From Tolypothrix sp. FACHB-123 (GTDB taxonomy: Bacteria; Cyanobacteriota; Cyanobacteriia; Cyanobacteriales; Nostocaceae): a DNA stretch of 64,000 bases. The notes under the pieces were generated by a model that was given only the letters and a program-made list of their open reading frames with translations, had not been told where the DNA came from and searched no databases. Numbering within the stretch: position 1 is the first letter of the stretch; each line of letters opens with the position of its first letter. Positions 26,039 to 35,539 of this stretch are shown in pieces. The position numbers and the translations under genes are program-made. The stretch is from positions 124,001-188,000 of the forward strand of contig NZ_JACJRE010000002.1 in the NCBI RefSeq assembly GCF_014697075.1, written 5' to 3'.

Positions 26039-28315
26039 CTAAGTTGCATCATCTTCAGATTGCGAGCTGGGTACAGTTGGCTGATTAACTGGCTCTGTTG
26101 ACTTAGTAGGAACACATGGATTTGGTTGGTCTGCTTGTAAGACAGTCACACCAGATTGAAGTTGGGATAGTTCAATCTTGACTGTTTTCTCTGCTGCTGT
26201 TGAAGCCACAGAATTGTCTTTGGCTGGATTGGCAGTGTCTTCATTATTGGGACACACCCGCAGATTTACCACCAAGTCTTGATTAGGGAATTTAGGATTT
26301 TTGGGTTGTTTATCAATTACTTCAAAAAAGGTGCCTTTAGAGAACTTTTCCTGACTCTGTTGCCTAACTATGTCATTATTAGCTTGAATTACCCAACCTT
26401 TTGCTAGATTATCAATGTTTCGCTCTGTTGCCGATTGATCGGGAGATGGCTTTAAAGTAGGGGTGGGGCTAGTAGCAGCAATTTGCAGTTTTCCCTCTCG
26501 CCATTGCATGATCAAGTATCCCAAACCACCAACTATCGCCACCAAAATTAATGGTACAAGCAACTGTAGGGGTAATTGCGCAAAACCACTACGCTGCTTG
26601 TATTCGTCTGGAATTACTTTGGTTTTGCCATCGGGGTTGCTGACAAGCATCGGTTGTGCTGTCCTGGGAGATGGATCGGTATTACTTGTGGACGAGCCTT
26701 CAGGAATGACTGCTGATAAGCTGGAATCTGGTTCAGAGTATTTCACCTGAAAATGCACTAAGGCGATAGTGACATTATCATGTCCATTTTTGGTATTGGC
26801 GATTTCTACTAGTTTTTCTGCCACACTAGCAATATCGGCTTCAGCTTTGAGAATGGGCAAGATTTCTGTTTCCCAATAATCTTCTACCCGATCAAAATCA
26901 CTCAAGCCATCGGATGTTAGCAAGAATACAGCATCTTCATCGAGAATAAACCGCTGTGAAGTGGGATGAAGTGATGTACTAGGACTCATCCCTAAAGCTT
27001 GTACCAGCGAACCCGAACCGCTTTGTTGTGTGGCTTCGCGATAAATAGCATAGCCTAACCTGACTTCACGGGAGGCGACATCATCATCTAGGGTAACTTG
27101 ATAACAATTTTGGCTTGTAATCCAATAGGCACGACTATCACCCACATGAGTAATGTAGATTTCATGGGCGATTGGCAACGCCATTACTAAAGTTGTGCCC
27201 ATGCGTTGACGACCTTGGCGATTTTCGCTGTCGTTGCGCTGGCTGATTTTATCATTGACAATGGCTACAGCCGATTCTAAGTCAGTCAGCAACAGTGAAG
27301 GATCTATATGTTCCGCCGGAACTTGTGTAAGTTGCTGTACCTGGTTTTGAATCGTTTCAATGGCTAAATTTGAGGCGACATTACCGCCTTCATGTCCACC
27401 AATACCGTCACAGACAATAGCTAAAGCTGTAGATTGAGGTGGTTTAGTAACTAAAGTACCGCTGAGAGGATAACAAGCATCTTCATTGCGTTGACGGCTA
27501 GGGCCAGTATCGGTTTTAGTAAAAATTTTAATACTAGAGGTTTGCGATCGCCCTAATTGAGCTAATCCTTGATCTAATACAGCCATTAATTGTTCGGCTG
27601 AATTGATTTCTGCTGCTATTAAAGAACTGCTAACTTGGTGAATAAATTCTGCTATGGCTGGTTTTGCTGTCTTGTGTAACTGCTGCCATACTTGGCCTAA
27701 TTCCGATAAGCTCGGTTGGGTACCAGAGTCAAAATGTAAGTCCAACAATCGGACTAAGGTGCCTTCCAGCCTGATTAAATCCGGTTTGAGTAAGGTAGTA
27801 GCCACACCCTCACTTAATAGAGGTTGCCAAAGATTGGCTATCTGCCATAACCAGTGGAGTTGGCGCATAGAGTTAGCATCACCCCAAGCTGTCATTAAAT
27901 CGGGGTAGAGTTTCACTTGTTGCCCTGTATTGTCAGCAAACAGTGGCGGTTTTTCTAAAAGTAAGATTTCTTGTTGAGAACGTCCATCGATGGGCGGTAT
28001 AACTCCATATACTTGCGGCACATGTACTCGATAAGGTATTAACCGCAAATAAGGTCTAATAACTGACAAGCTATCTAATTCTGGTGCGTAAGGAACGAAC
28101 CCAGGCTTGATGTCTAAAACCACGGATTGGTCGATTACCAAATAGCGATCGGCTAGTATATCTCCTGCTTTGGCAAAACTCAAGCCTTCTCCCTGCACCC
28201 AAAGATAGCGTTTGGGTAGGGGTGTAGAACACCGCAAGCAAAACTTGTGCGTCAGGGGGTTAGAAGATTGACAAAGTTCATTTGGGCAGTAGAGCGTTGC
28301 CGCATCATTTTCCAT
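26039..28315 (-). CDS. PP2C phosphatase with zinc ribbon and degenerate kinase-like region
   Basis: A 758-residue protein from ATG 28315. An N-terminal zinc ribbon (Cys10, Cys15, Cys26, Cys29) leads to a kinase-like region (about 45-265) without visible ATP-loop, HRD or DFG motifs. A complete PP2C phosphatase follows (about 275-520; TGPSRQRNEDA, CDGIGGHEGG, VGDSRAYW, TSDGLSD, GHDNVT), then a linker, one membrane span (about 590-610) and an extracytoplasmic or lumenal tail with Cys residues. It should remove phosphate from Ser/Thr in the cytoplasm while tethered to a membrane. GGTGAAA before the ATG serves as ribosome site. It is upstream of, and probably cotranscribed with, the CHAT-FHA gene. 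Confidence 0.9.
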   Translation of the reverse strand: MENDAATLYCPNELCQSSNPLTHKFCLRCSTPLPKRYLWVQGEGLSFAKAGDILADRYLVIDQSVVLDIKPGFVPYAPELDSLSVIRPYLRLIPYRVHVPQVYGVIPPIDGRSQQEILLLEKPPLFADNTGQQVKLYPDLMTAWGDANSMRQLHWLWQIANLWQPLLSEGVATTLLKPDLIRLEGTLVRLLDLHFDSGTQPSLSELGQVWQQLHKTAKPAIAEFIHQVSSSLIAAEINSAEQLMAVLDQGLAQLGRSQTSSIKIFTKTDTGPSRQRNEDACYPLSGTLVTKPPQSTALAIVCDGIGGHEGGNVASNLAIETIQNQVQQLTQVPAEHIDPSLLLTDLESAVAIVNDKISQRNDSENRQGRQRMGTTLVMALPIAHEIYITHVGDSRAYWITSQNCYQVTLDDDVASREVRLGYAIYREATQQSGSGSLVQALGMSPSTSLHPTSQRFILDEDAVFLLTSDGLSDFDRVEDYWETEILPILKAEADIASVAEKLVEIANTKNGHDNVTIALVHFQVKYSEPDSSLSAVIPEGSSTSNTDPSPRTAQPMLVSNPDGKTKVIPDEYKQRSGFAQLPLQLLVPLILVAIVGGLGYLIMQWREGKLQIAATSPTPTLKPSPDQSATERNIDNLAKGWVIQANNDIVRQQSQEKFSKGTFFEVIDKQPKNPKFPNQDLVVNLRVCPNNEDTANPAKDNSVASTAAEKTVKIELSQLQSGVTVLQADQPNPCVPTKSTEPVNQPTVPSSQSEDDAT

Positions 28316-29267
28316 AGTTTTTTCACCGATCAGCAATTGGCAATTTCTTCAACAGCATTGGCAGCGACCTTCTAGAGCGCTTATGTTTTTTGAACCTGAC
28401 ATATCCAACACTTTGGTTCAATGATTTTAGCTGGTGGATCGCAGTGCTAAAACTTAATGATTCTACGATCTACATATCCAAACAACTTACTCCTCAATCA
28501 ACCTTACAGGCTTATCATAGCTTCTATAACCTCTATCACTTTCTCCTCTCCTTTATCCGCACAACTAATTTTCACCCTGTTATCAACATCTCACCCCAGC
28601 ATTACGGTAGTGTTTACTTTTGTGGAATTACTCCATTAAAAATAGGCATATTGTGCTGGTATTTCTTTAGTTTATAATTTACTAGCTAGGAATTAACTTT
28701 AATTAAGAATTAAGATAGCTAAATATATATATCAACTAATTAATCACTGCGCAAATTTTACGAAATATTGCAGTCATCAATCACAAAAGGCAAAAGGAGC
28801 ATTGAGCATTTTTGCTCTCTGACAAATTTCCTGGATCATCAGCCCTTGGCGTTCGTATGGAGTAGATTTTCACCAAGCCACAAGCACAAAGCTAGCAAAA
28901 GACTTTGCGCTTTGTCATTGATTCTTGATTTTTCTGCCATAATTATAGGCTCTAGACAGTGAGGTTTTGTTGGTAAAATTAGCGACTTTAGACTTCTCAT
29001 ATTTGATCGAGAATATTACCAGATACAAGATTAGAGGCAATGGATAACAATGCCCCTAGGAGTTAAGAAATACAAAAACTTACGGAAAGTCGGCAATAAA
29101 GCCGACTCCTTGTATTGGTAGCATGAACCACCCACTGGCTGAGGCTATTAGGTATTGGGCATTGGATATTGATATGCTGTTCCATGCCCGATACTTGATT
29201 CCCCATACCTGTAAAATACCACTTTCTGTTTGGGGTGGGATGAGCTTAAAGGTAGCTCGGAAATTGA
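28316..29267. other. intergenic region between PP2C gene and ndhM
   Basis: About 950 bases. Short frames exist but have no ribosome site or family features. A perfect 7-bp hairpin (AGTCGGC/GCCGACT, 29088-29107) lies downstream of ndhM and could be its terminator on the minus strand, though its T tract is short. The part 28320-28340 must hold the PP2C promoter. Confidence 0.5.
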
Positions 29268-29624
29268 CTATTTGTTATCAACTGCTACTTGGGGAAGTCC
29301 CATACTGTAGTTAGTGACGCGACTTTGCAGATTGTAGCTGATTTCGCCTTTTTGCAAGAGCGATCGCAAATAATGCTCTAAGTCGGAACCAACGCGACGT
29401 AAATTGTAGTCTGTCAAATCAGCGCCACTAGATGCTTCTACTAGTTCATCAAACTTGCGATAAATCTTTTGTAGCGCATCTTCATTCCAGTTGAATTCAT
29501 TATCTGGGTCAACATCTAAAGTCAAGACCTGATTACTGGGAACTAGTTCACCATCCCGGTCAATTTCTGCCGCAAAAATGCGAATATGCCTAGTTGTAGA
29601 CTTGAGCAGCGTCGGATTGTCCAT
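29268..29624 (-). CDS. ndhM: NAD(P)H-quinone oxidoreductase subunit M
   Basis: NdhM is a small subunit specific to cyanobacterial and chloroplast NDH-1, the thylakoid complex that serves respiration and cyclic electron flow with ferredoxin as donor. The 118-residue protein matches the family throughout (LLKSTTRHIRIFAAE, TLDVDPDNEFNWNEDALQK, LTDYNLRRVGSDLEHY, NYSMGLPQV). The subunit sits on the cytoplasmic side of the complex. Other ndh genes are not nearby, as is usual for ndhM. It is monocistronic here. ATG 29624 follows a purine stretch that includes AAAGG. Confidence 0.95.
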   Translation of the reverse strand: MDNPTLLKSTTRHIRIFAAEIDRDGELVPSNQVLTLDVDPDNEFNWNEDALQKIYRKFDELVEASSGADLTDYNLRRVGSDLEHYLRSLLQKGEISYNLQSRVTNYSMGLPQVAVDNK

Positions 29625-30891
29625 AAAGGTGTAAGATTTTGGTTGACTACACTGAAATCATTGTAGACGGTATGCTTGAGCTTAAATGCCCGCAGTCAAC
29701 AGGAATTCACCCTTTAAGCAGGCATAAGCCAAAATGCGTGCATTAATCATCAGCTGCTCATAACTAAAGTAAGGGAGGTTTGTTCAACTAGAAATAGCAG
29801 ACAAAATTTCCTCCAACGGCAATGATGGGGTAGGTTGTTTTGATTTGTGCAGGAAGTACAACTTTATTGTAGCGGTAATGTAATCATATCCCGGCGAAAC
29901 TGTCAAGCTGTTTGCACTCGTCAGAGTTTATTAAGCATCAGGGTAGGGTAGTTAGGGCAAACAGATCAAAGGGATAGAGCTAATTTCACAAGCCTCGAGC
30001 TTTTTGTAGCGCAGTTAGCTAAGCGGTTACCCTAATGGGGGCGCACTACCGCCAAAAAGCGCCAGGAGGCACACCACTGCAATCTGGGAATATCCCTTGT
30101 GACGACAAGCCGTACTCTCCGAGAAGCCTCGCTCCGCTCCTCTACCGCGTCTACGCATCCACAACAAGGGCATAAAAATCTTACCCCTGCTACCTGATTT
30201 TCAAGACAAGGCCTATTCCCAAGAGTAAAATGCATCTGTAAACTTGGGGAAATTTGCTTTGGTGGACAAATTCAATTATGAATAACTAGTCTATGACTTC
30301 CACCTGCGACTTGATTGATGCCGCAATTTTGTCATGGGCTATCATGAGCGTGTTTCAATGTTTATAATTCTGGTTCAGAAGACAAACAAACCTTTAATTA
30401 CTTTGATGCTTAACAACTTCTAAATCTTAGGATGAAATCAATGTACATCTAGTAAATTTACGTAGTTATGGTACAACTACCTCTAGCTTTCATCAAAAAG
30501 CAAAAATTTAGTGATAACACGTAAGTAAAAACACTAATTTTTCAGTAAAATCACAAACTGTTGTTGACGTTAAGATAAAGTTGATGTAAAAACCTTTAAA
30601 AAGCTCGAACAACTTCTTACAGAAACTTTATTGTATAGAATCTTAAAAACTGAATAATAGTTATGGCTTACCTTGTGCCACCGCTGGTACAAAAAAATTG
30701 CCGCCTAAGCAAAATGAAGTCTGAATGGAAAAAACTAAAGGAGAGTGAAATGGAATACAAATGTGATGAATAAAGAGTAATTCTTAATTCAAACACTTTG
30801 GATTCAAAAGAAAATATGAAGAATTAAAGAATTTTTGCTGGAGATTAACTCCTAAACCGCATGACCACCAAGTAAAGGAATCCTGAAATCT
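29625..30891. other. long noncoding region with repeat-like GC segment
   Basis: About 1.27 kb without a convincing gene. The flanks are AT-rich, while 30000-30230 is GC-richer and contains GCCTCGCTCCGCTCCTCTAC and CGCGTCTACGC, fragments typical of dispersed Nostoc repeats (CGTCTACGC also occurs at 37370). A 36-codon frame at 30663-30773 lacks a ribosome site. A structured RNA in the GC segment cannot be excluded but I recognise none. Confidence 0.5.
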
Positions 30892-31173
30892 ATGAACTCC
30901 AAAGCCTTACCACGCCAGATAAATAATATTGAAGTAGGTGTTTATGAGTGCGAAATCCATCTCAAATTCCGTTTAATTGAGGAAAAAAGTTTATTGGGCG
31001 ATCGCGAACAGCTGTTGCAGGTATTGTTAGATGCTTTGACCGAAGGCTCTGATGACTTTTTAGAGACCCTACAAGCATCGGTGAAAGCTCAGGAAATATC
31101 TGAGTTTAAAGCTTCACCGCAAATGCGCCGCCAATTAATGCGTTTACGTAATTTTGCTGACAATACTCAATAA
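30892..31173 (+). CDS. small conserved hypothetical protein
   Basis: A 93-residue soluble protein that starts at ATG 30892 after AAAGGAATCC. It appears to have a short beta-rich N-terminus (NNIEVGVYECEIHLKFRLIEE) and a helical C-terminal half (REQLLQVLLDALTEGSDDF). I do not recognise a named family. Amino-acid use looks like real protein, and a HIP1-like GCGATCGC lies in the frame as in its neighbours. It stands alone between two long noncoding stretches. Confidence 0.7.
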   Translation: MNSKALPRQINNIEVGVYECEIHLKFRLIEEKSLLGDREQLLQVLLDALTEGSDDFLETLQASVKAQEISEFKASPQMRRQLMRLRNFADNTQ

Positions 31174-31871
31174 TTGTTTCTATTAATTATCAGTAGTGGC
31201 AAGCTGTGAATTGAGCGTTAAATGGTGAATTTGTGATAAATTTGTCATCAGCTCTAAACATTGATTGAGTTGGCTTGTGTAATTTAAAACTAAGGCTTGG
31301 AGCAGATTTTATTCTCCAAAAAGCCGAAGAAAGCCTCACAGTAGCCCTCACCCTTTGCACTACGGAAATAGTTGGGTGCCTACTAATGCATTTATTTATT
31401 CCTCATTAGGGCGGGTTAGAGTTTTTTCAAAAATATATTGCTGAGGAATAGGTTTAATCAGGGTGTTACTTCAAGTTGGCGAAATACTAGCAAGCGATCG
31501 CGTATCTGATATACTCGAAAAATTTTCCATTCTGCTGAATTTATAGCTCTATTTTGAGCGATCGCTTGTGCTCGCAATTATTTCATCTGGTATTTTGCGA
31601 GCTTGAAGTTGCATTCCGCCCTTATTACATTGTTGAGCATGGGCAAGGCAGTGCGCCCTTGGTGGTTACCCCCGTTGTAGCAGCTGCCGTCATTGGGCAG
31701 CTTGTAGAAGCAAAGCCGTAAGCCAGTCCGGTGGACGGCTTTCCTAGGCAGACGCTTGCGGGGTTTCCCCCGTTGTGCGGACTGCCGTCGGCATAAAGGA
31801 ACTGGCGTGAGCGTAGCGGTAGCAACTGCCGTCATTGGGCTTTTTCATTTCCCTGTGCGTCACTGCATCCC
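31174..31871. other. intergenic region with GC-rich repeat block
   Basis: About 700 bases. The first half is AT-rich and featureless. The second half (31640-31850) is a GC-rich repeat block described separately. No gene is supported. Confidence 0.5.
31640..31850. repeat. composite dispersed repeat block
   Basis: It contains several internal inverted and direct repeats: AGCAGCTGCCGTCATTGGGC at 31679 and AGCAACTGCCGTCATTGGGC at 31820, CCCCCGTTGTAGCAG and CCCCCGTTGTGCGG, and GACGGCTTTCC. The string GTAGCAACTGCCGTCA also appears upstream of narM (about 20618-20634). This looks like a nested array of Nostoc-type palindromic repeats rather than a gene. Confidence 0.7.
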
Positions 31872-32567
31872 CTATTTTGCTAGCCCATGTTCTAAGGCAA
31901 AACGGACTAACTCTGTACGGCTGTTTGTACCAGTTTTACTAAATAAACGACTAACGTATTTTTCAACGTTCCTGACGCTAGTATCTAGGCGTCGGGCAAT
32001 TTCTTTATTCATTAATCCTTCAGCTACCAAATTTAAAACACTTTGTTCTCTGGGAGTGAGGTCAATTTTAAAAGGCGCTGGTGATTGAGAAATAGCGTTC
32101 CTTTGGGTTAACAATGCTTTAATTTGGGCAATCTGATTTGCTAATTCAGCAATATCAGGTGTCTCGTTTTCTTCACCTGTAGCTTGAGGCTTAGCCATAC
32201 GTCGAGTTAGTAAATTTTCTACGATGGCAATTAATTCATCTGGATCGAAGGGTTTTGGTAAATAAGCATCAACACCAGCTTGATAACCTTGGATGCGATC
32301 GCCCGTCATTCCCTTAGCAGTTAAAAATACTACAGGCAGGGCTTGAAAACGCGGATCTTCCCGTAGTTGTTTCAAAAACTGATAACCATCCACCTGCGGC
32401 ATCATGATGTCAGAAATCACCAAATCAGGTGTATTCTGCTGCATCAACTCCCAACCTTCACGGGCGTTACTGGCGACTTGAACGCTGAAACCGCTTTCTT
32501 GCAAATAATCTTTTACAGCTTCCCGCAATCCCGGTTCATCATCTACCAATAACAGTTGTGCTGACAT
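31872..32567 (-). CDS. NarL/Ycf29-type response regulator (Rre1-like)
   Basis: A 231-residue two-domain response regulator from ATG 32567, which has the ribosome site AAGGAAA. The receiver domain (1-120) has the acidic pocket Asp9-Asp10, the phosphoacceptor Asp53 (ISDIMMPQVDG) and the conserved LPKPFD lysine. A LuxR/NarL helix-turn-helix lies at about 165-225 (LTPREQSVLNLVAEGLMNKEIA). The close fit to plastid Ycf29 and the cyanobacterial Rre1 group suggests a stress and redox regulator fed by Hik2- or Hik34-type kinases; that assignment is from memory of the family. Longer upstream starts (to 32732) run through repeat DNA and are unlikely. Confidence 0.92.
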   Translation of the reverse strand: MSAQLLLVDDEPGLREAVKDYLQESGFSVQVASNAREGWELMQQNTPDLVISDIMMPQVDGYQFLKQLREDPRFQALPVVFLTAKGMTGDRIQGYQAGVDAYLPKPFDPDELIAIVENLLTRRMAKPQATGEENETPDIAELANQIAQIKALLTQRNAISQSPAPFKIDLTPREQSVLNLVAEGLMNKEIARRLDTSVRNVEKYVSRLFSKTGTNSRTELVRFALEHGLAK

Positions 32568-32788
32568 TGAAAATTTCCTTGAATATACATTTTTCCAATT
32601 TAGCGAAAGTTGGCAAGCTTTGAAAGGAAAGTAAATTAGGGGACAAGGGATAAGGGACTTCCAACTAAAAAAATATCCCATTGCTGCGTAGGCAGGAGGG
32701 TAGGGAGCAGGGGGAAACAATTCAAAATTCAAAATTTAAAATTAAGGAATTTCCCAATGCCCAATGCCCAATGCCCCATCGCCAATTT
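32568..32788. repeat. STRR patches between glycosyltransferase and response regulator
   Basis: AATTCAAAATTCAAAATTTAAAATT (about 32719-32743) and CCCAATG heptamers (32753-32775) fill this gap. They lie upstream of the response regulator gene's start on the other side only in part, so its promoter lies close to 32570-32640. Confidence 0.4.
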
Positions 32789-33757
32789 CTATAACCAATC
32801 AATAATTTTGGCATTTTCTGGAAGTTGGGCTTCAGTTTGCCCAGAGTAACGCGCTTTGGCTGTAAATAATCCTATGGGAGTACTAAGAAAGTCTACCAAG
32901 CTAGCTTTGCCTGCGATCGCTTTTAATGTATTTGTCGGTATTTCTTTTACTAACCAGCGTCCTAAGCAATAGCCGTAATCTTTATATTTAAATCCTGACA
33001 TTAGCTGCACACCATAGAGTTCGTGTAGGTAGCGATTTGAACGTCCATAGCGCCGCCATTGGCTTTTAAGTTCTCCCAGTGTGGTGCGGTGACGATGTTG
33101 AACTATGGCATTGGGGACAAACTTTAACTGCCCAATTTTATCCTGGAAAATTCGCCAACAAATGTCTGCATCACCCCCAGTAGTTAAATAGGGACGAAAT
33201 AACCCTACTTTTGCAAAAGCGATGCGGCGAATGGCTAAATTAGCAGTTTGACCGTAGGGACAGAAGGGATGGGCAAGGGTGTGCTTTTGGGAAAGAGTTT
33301 CTTGATAGTCTGCGTATTTTTCTAAAATAGTTTTACCTGGTAATGCAGTAATTTCGCCTACAACAATTGCTATATCAGGTTGATTAAAAGGTTGAATTAA
33401 TGATTCTAGCCAATGTGGTTGCGGACGACAATCTGCATCAGTAAAGGCGATGATTTCACCTTTAGCGGCTCTAATACCAGTATTACGGGCTGCATAAGAG
33501 CTTTGAATTTGATTTGCACTTAAAGGATAAATAGCTAGGGGGCTAAGTTCCGCAGTATTTTTGAGTAAATTTAAAGTGCGATCGCTACTGTTATTATCTA
33601 CCAGCAAATACTCTACCTGCTCTTGCGGATAAGTTTGAGATAAAAAACAAGAGATTAAATCAGGTAAATCAGCCTCACCGTTATAAATAGGTACAACCAC
33701 CGACACCTTAGGCAAAAAGCTGTGGGCGGTGGTTGCATCAACTGAGGAATTCTGCAT
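32789..33757 (-). CDS. family 2 glycosyltransferase
   Basis: A 322-residue GT-A fold glycosyltransferase (VSVVVPIYNGEADL at the N-terminus, VDNNSSDRT, metal-binding DAD in AFTDADCRP, GGDADICWR). It transfers a sugar from a nucleotide donor to an unknown acceptor, possibly in exopolysaccharide or lipid glycan synthesis. The C-terminal 100 residues are helical and may touch the membrane but carry no clear span. Nothing nearby fixes the substrate. ATG 33757 is used. The gene is followed by STRR DNA and preceded by ctpB on the same strand. Confidence 0.93.
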   Translation of the reverse strand: MQNSSVDATTAHSFLPKVSVVVPIYNGEADLPDLISCFLSQTYPQEQVEYLLVDNNSSDRTLNLLKNTAELSPLAIYPLSANQIQSSYAARNTGIRAAKGEIIAFTDADCRPQPHWLESLIQPFNQPDIAIVVGEITALPGKTILEKYADYQETLSQKHTLAHPFCPYGQTANLAIRRIAFAKVGLFRPYLTTGGDADICWRIFQDKIGQLKFVPNAIVQHRHRTTLGELKSQWRRYGRSNRYLHELYGVQLMSGFKYKDYGYCLGRWLVKEIPTNTLKAIAGKASLVDFLSTPIGLFTAKARYSGQTEAQLPENAKIIDWL

Positions 33758-33890
33758 AAATAAAAATTTAGGTGATGGGATTACTAGCTAGTATTCCCAA
33801 TCCACCATAAATTTTGCTGAGTTCGTAATCAGTACAAAGTTTGCTGGAATAACTAAAACTACAGTCTTGACTACGAACTGACACTAGTAG

Positions 33891-35228
33891 CTAAAATTTC
33901 AAGTCTCTAGCACTGCTACTCATGGCTCCAGTTGTTTGATTGACTGGAGGTTGAGCGAAGTTAGTATTAGATAATGCACTAATTGCTCGTGCATATTGCG
34001 GGTCGTTTTGAGTACCAATTAAATCTGGGTTAGATGCTAACTGACGTTCTTGTGCTTCTGTCAAATCTAATTTGATATCTGGTGTAATACCTGTATGGTT
34101 AATATCTGTTCCTTTGGGAGTGTAATAGTGAGCGATGGTGACTGCTAAACCGGAACCATCAGATAGTTCATGCACAGACTGCACTAAAGCTTTACCAAAG
34201 GTTTGACTACCAACAACTACAGCCCGTTTATTATCCTTGAGTGCGCCTGTAAGAATTTCGCTAGCACTAGCTGAATTTCCATCTACCAAGATAGCGAGGG
34301 GGAGATTGGTTAAAGCAGTACGATTAGCTTTGGTATCTTCAGTTCCACCTACGCGGTCTACTGTACGGACAATACCACCTTGATCTAGCCACATCCGAGC
34401 AATTTCAATGCTGGCTTGCAATAAACCGCCAGGATTACCACGTAAATCTAATACATAAGCATTAACTTGCTTGGTGTTCAAATCGCGGATGGCGCGACGC
34501 ATTTGGTCTGCGGCGTGGGAACTAAACTCGCGTAAGCGGATATAGCCAACCCGGCGATTACCTTCTTGTTTCACGGTATAACGCACAGTTGGTACTTCAA
34601 TTGTGGCGCGAGTGAGCTTCAAATCGAAAGCACTTTGTCCTGGGCGTCCCAAGCGCAAAGTTAGAATTGTACCAGCTTTCCCGCGAATCAATTTGGAAGC
34701 ATCGTCCACTTTCATTTGCTGGGTGGACTTGCCATTAATAGCTAAAATTTCATCGCCTGCTTTAATTCCAGCTTTTAGGGCTGGAGAATTTTCGATAGCT
34801 TCTACAACTGTCAGCCGCTTAGTTTTTTCGTTTAATTCCATGCGAATACCAATCCCAGAGACTTCCCCTGAGGTTTGGCTGGTTAAAGCTTCATACTGCT
34901 TGGGATCCATAAACCGAGTATATGGATCGCCCAATATTTTTAAAGCTTCACGAATAGCGACATAAGCTTCTTCCCGAGAAGCATAGTTTTTGCTTAAAAG
35001 GCTTTGTCTAGTAGCTTGCCAATCTTGTTGATTAAATTTTCCATCAACGTATTCACGATTCACCAATTGCCATACTTGGTCTACTATTGCTTTCGGACTA
35101 TCTTGTAGAGCAGCACGAACGCAGCGAGTCCAAGCAGGGCCAAATACGGATACGGTGGCTGTCGTGGCGATCGCTCCACCAATCAAGGCTACTTGGAGCG
35201 GTGAGTAACGTTTCGCAGATTGGTTCAT
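33891..35228 (-). CDS. ctpB: carboxyl-terminal processing protease
   Basis: A 445-residue S41 family protease. An N-terminal signal or anchor (about 10-32) is followed by a helical domain, a PDZ domain (about 115-200; SGIGIRMELNEKTKRL) and the catalytic domain with Ser321 (NSASASE) and Lys346 (GKALVQS), spaced 25 apart as in D1 processing protease. It should act in the lumen or periplasm. Cyanobacteria carry three such genes; the N-terminus suggests the CtpB group, not the D1-processing CtpA, but this subtype call is less certain than the family. It is transcribed singly from a 311-base upstream gap. Confidence 0.92.
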   Translation of the reverse strand: MNQSAKRYSPLQVALIGGAIATTATVSVFGPAWTRCVRAALQDSPKAIVDQVWQLVNREYVDGKFNQQDWQATRQSLLSKNYASREEAYVAIREALKILGDPYTRFMDPKQYEALTSQTSGEVSGIGIRMELNEKTKRLTVVEAIENSPALKAGIKAGDEILAINGKSTQQMKVDDASKLIRGKAGTILTLRLGRPGQSAFDLKLTRATIEVPTVRYTVKQEGNRRVGYIRLREFSSHAADQMRRAIRDLNTKQVNAYVLDLRGNPGGLLQASIEIARMWLDQGGIVRTVDRVGGTEDTKANRTALTNLPLAILVDGNSASASEILTGALKDNKRAVVVGSQTFGKALVQSVHELSDGSGLAVTIAHYYTPKGTDINHTGITPDIKLDLTEAQERQLASNPDLIGTQNDPQYARAISALSNTNFAQPPVNQTTGAMSSSARDLKF

Positions 35229-35539
35229 GTATATCAGCTGGAATAATTGTGTTGTTGACAGTTTAGCAATCAGGATTTCCAGATTTTTTTAAGTTTTCAT
35301 ACTCAAGTTAAGCTTTACTTTGTGATTATTTCAAATAGAAATGATCCTAAAAATACAGCTTTACTTTTAATTATCATTTCTCTGTTTGCTAGCTTTCTCC
35401 GGGACGAGCATCGAGAGATGTGATGACACTTTTTTATGTGTCAACTTTACTTCCTCGATTATCTTTATAAGATAGCACTTTGCTAACTTAGTTGCTGGTA
35501 TTTTAAACACCGACTCACTAAGCTTTTCTTAATTGTGTA
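35229..35539. other. divergent intergenic region ctpB / YdcF
   Basis: AT-rich region that must hold both promoters. A hairpin-like GTGATGACACTTTTTTATGTG segment near 35418-35438 is the only visible structure. No small gene is seen. Confidence 0.4.

Noticed and set aside
28390-28677. 95-codon plus-strand frame upstream of the PP2C gene
   Set aside because: Irregular composition for a protein (many Ser, Tyr, Phe, Ile from AT-rich DNA), no ribosome site, and it overlaps the probable promoter area.
30000-30240. Possible structured RNA gene in a GC-rich island
   Set aside because: The strings match dispersed Nostoc-type repeats, and no tRNA, 6S, tmRNA, RNase P or SRP RNA signature could be recognised.
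30663-30773. 36-codon frame in the noncoding region upstream of 30892
   Set aside because: No ribosome site and no recognisable composition; kept only as a note in the region entry.
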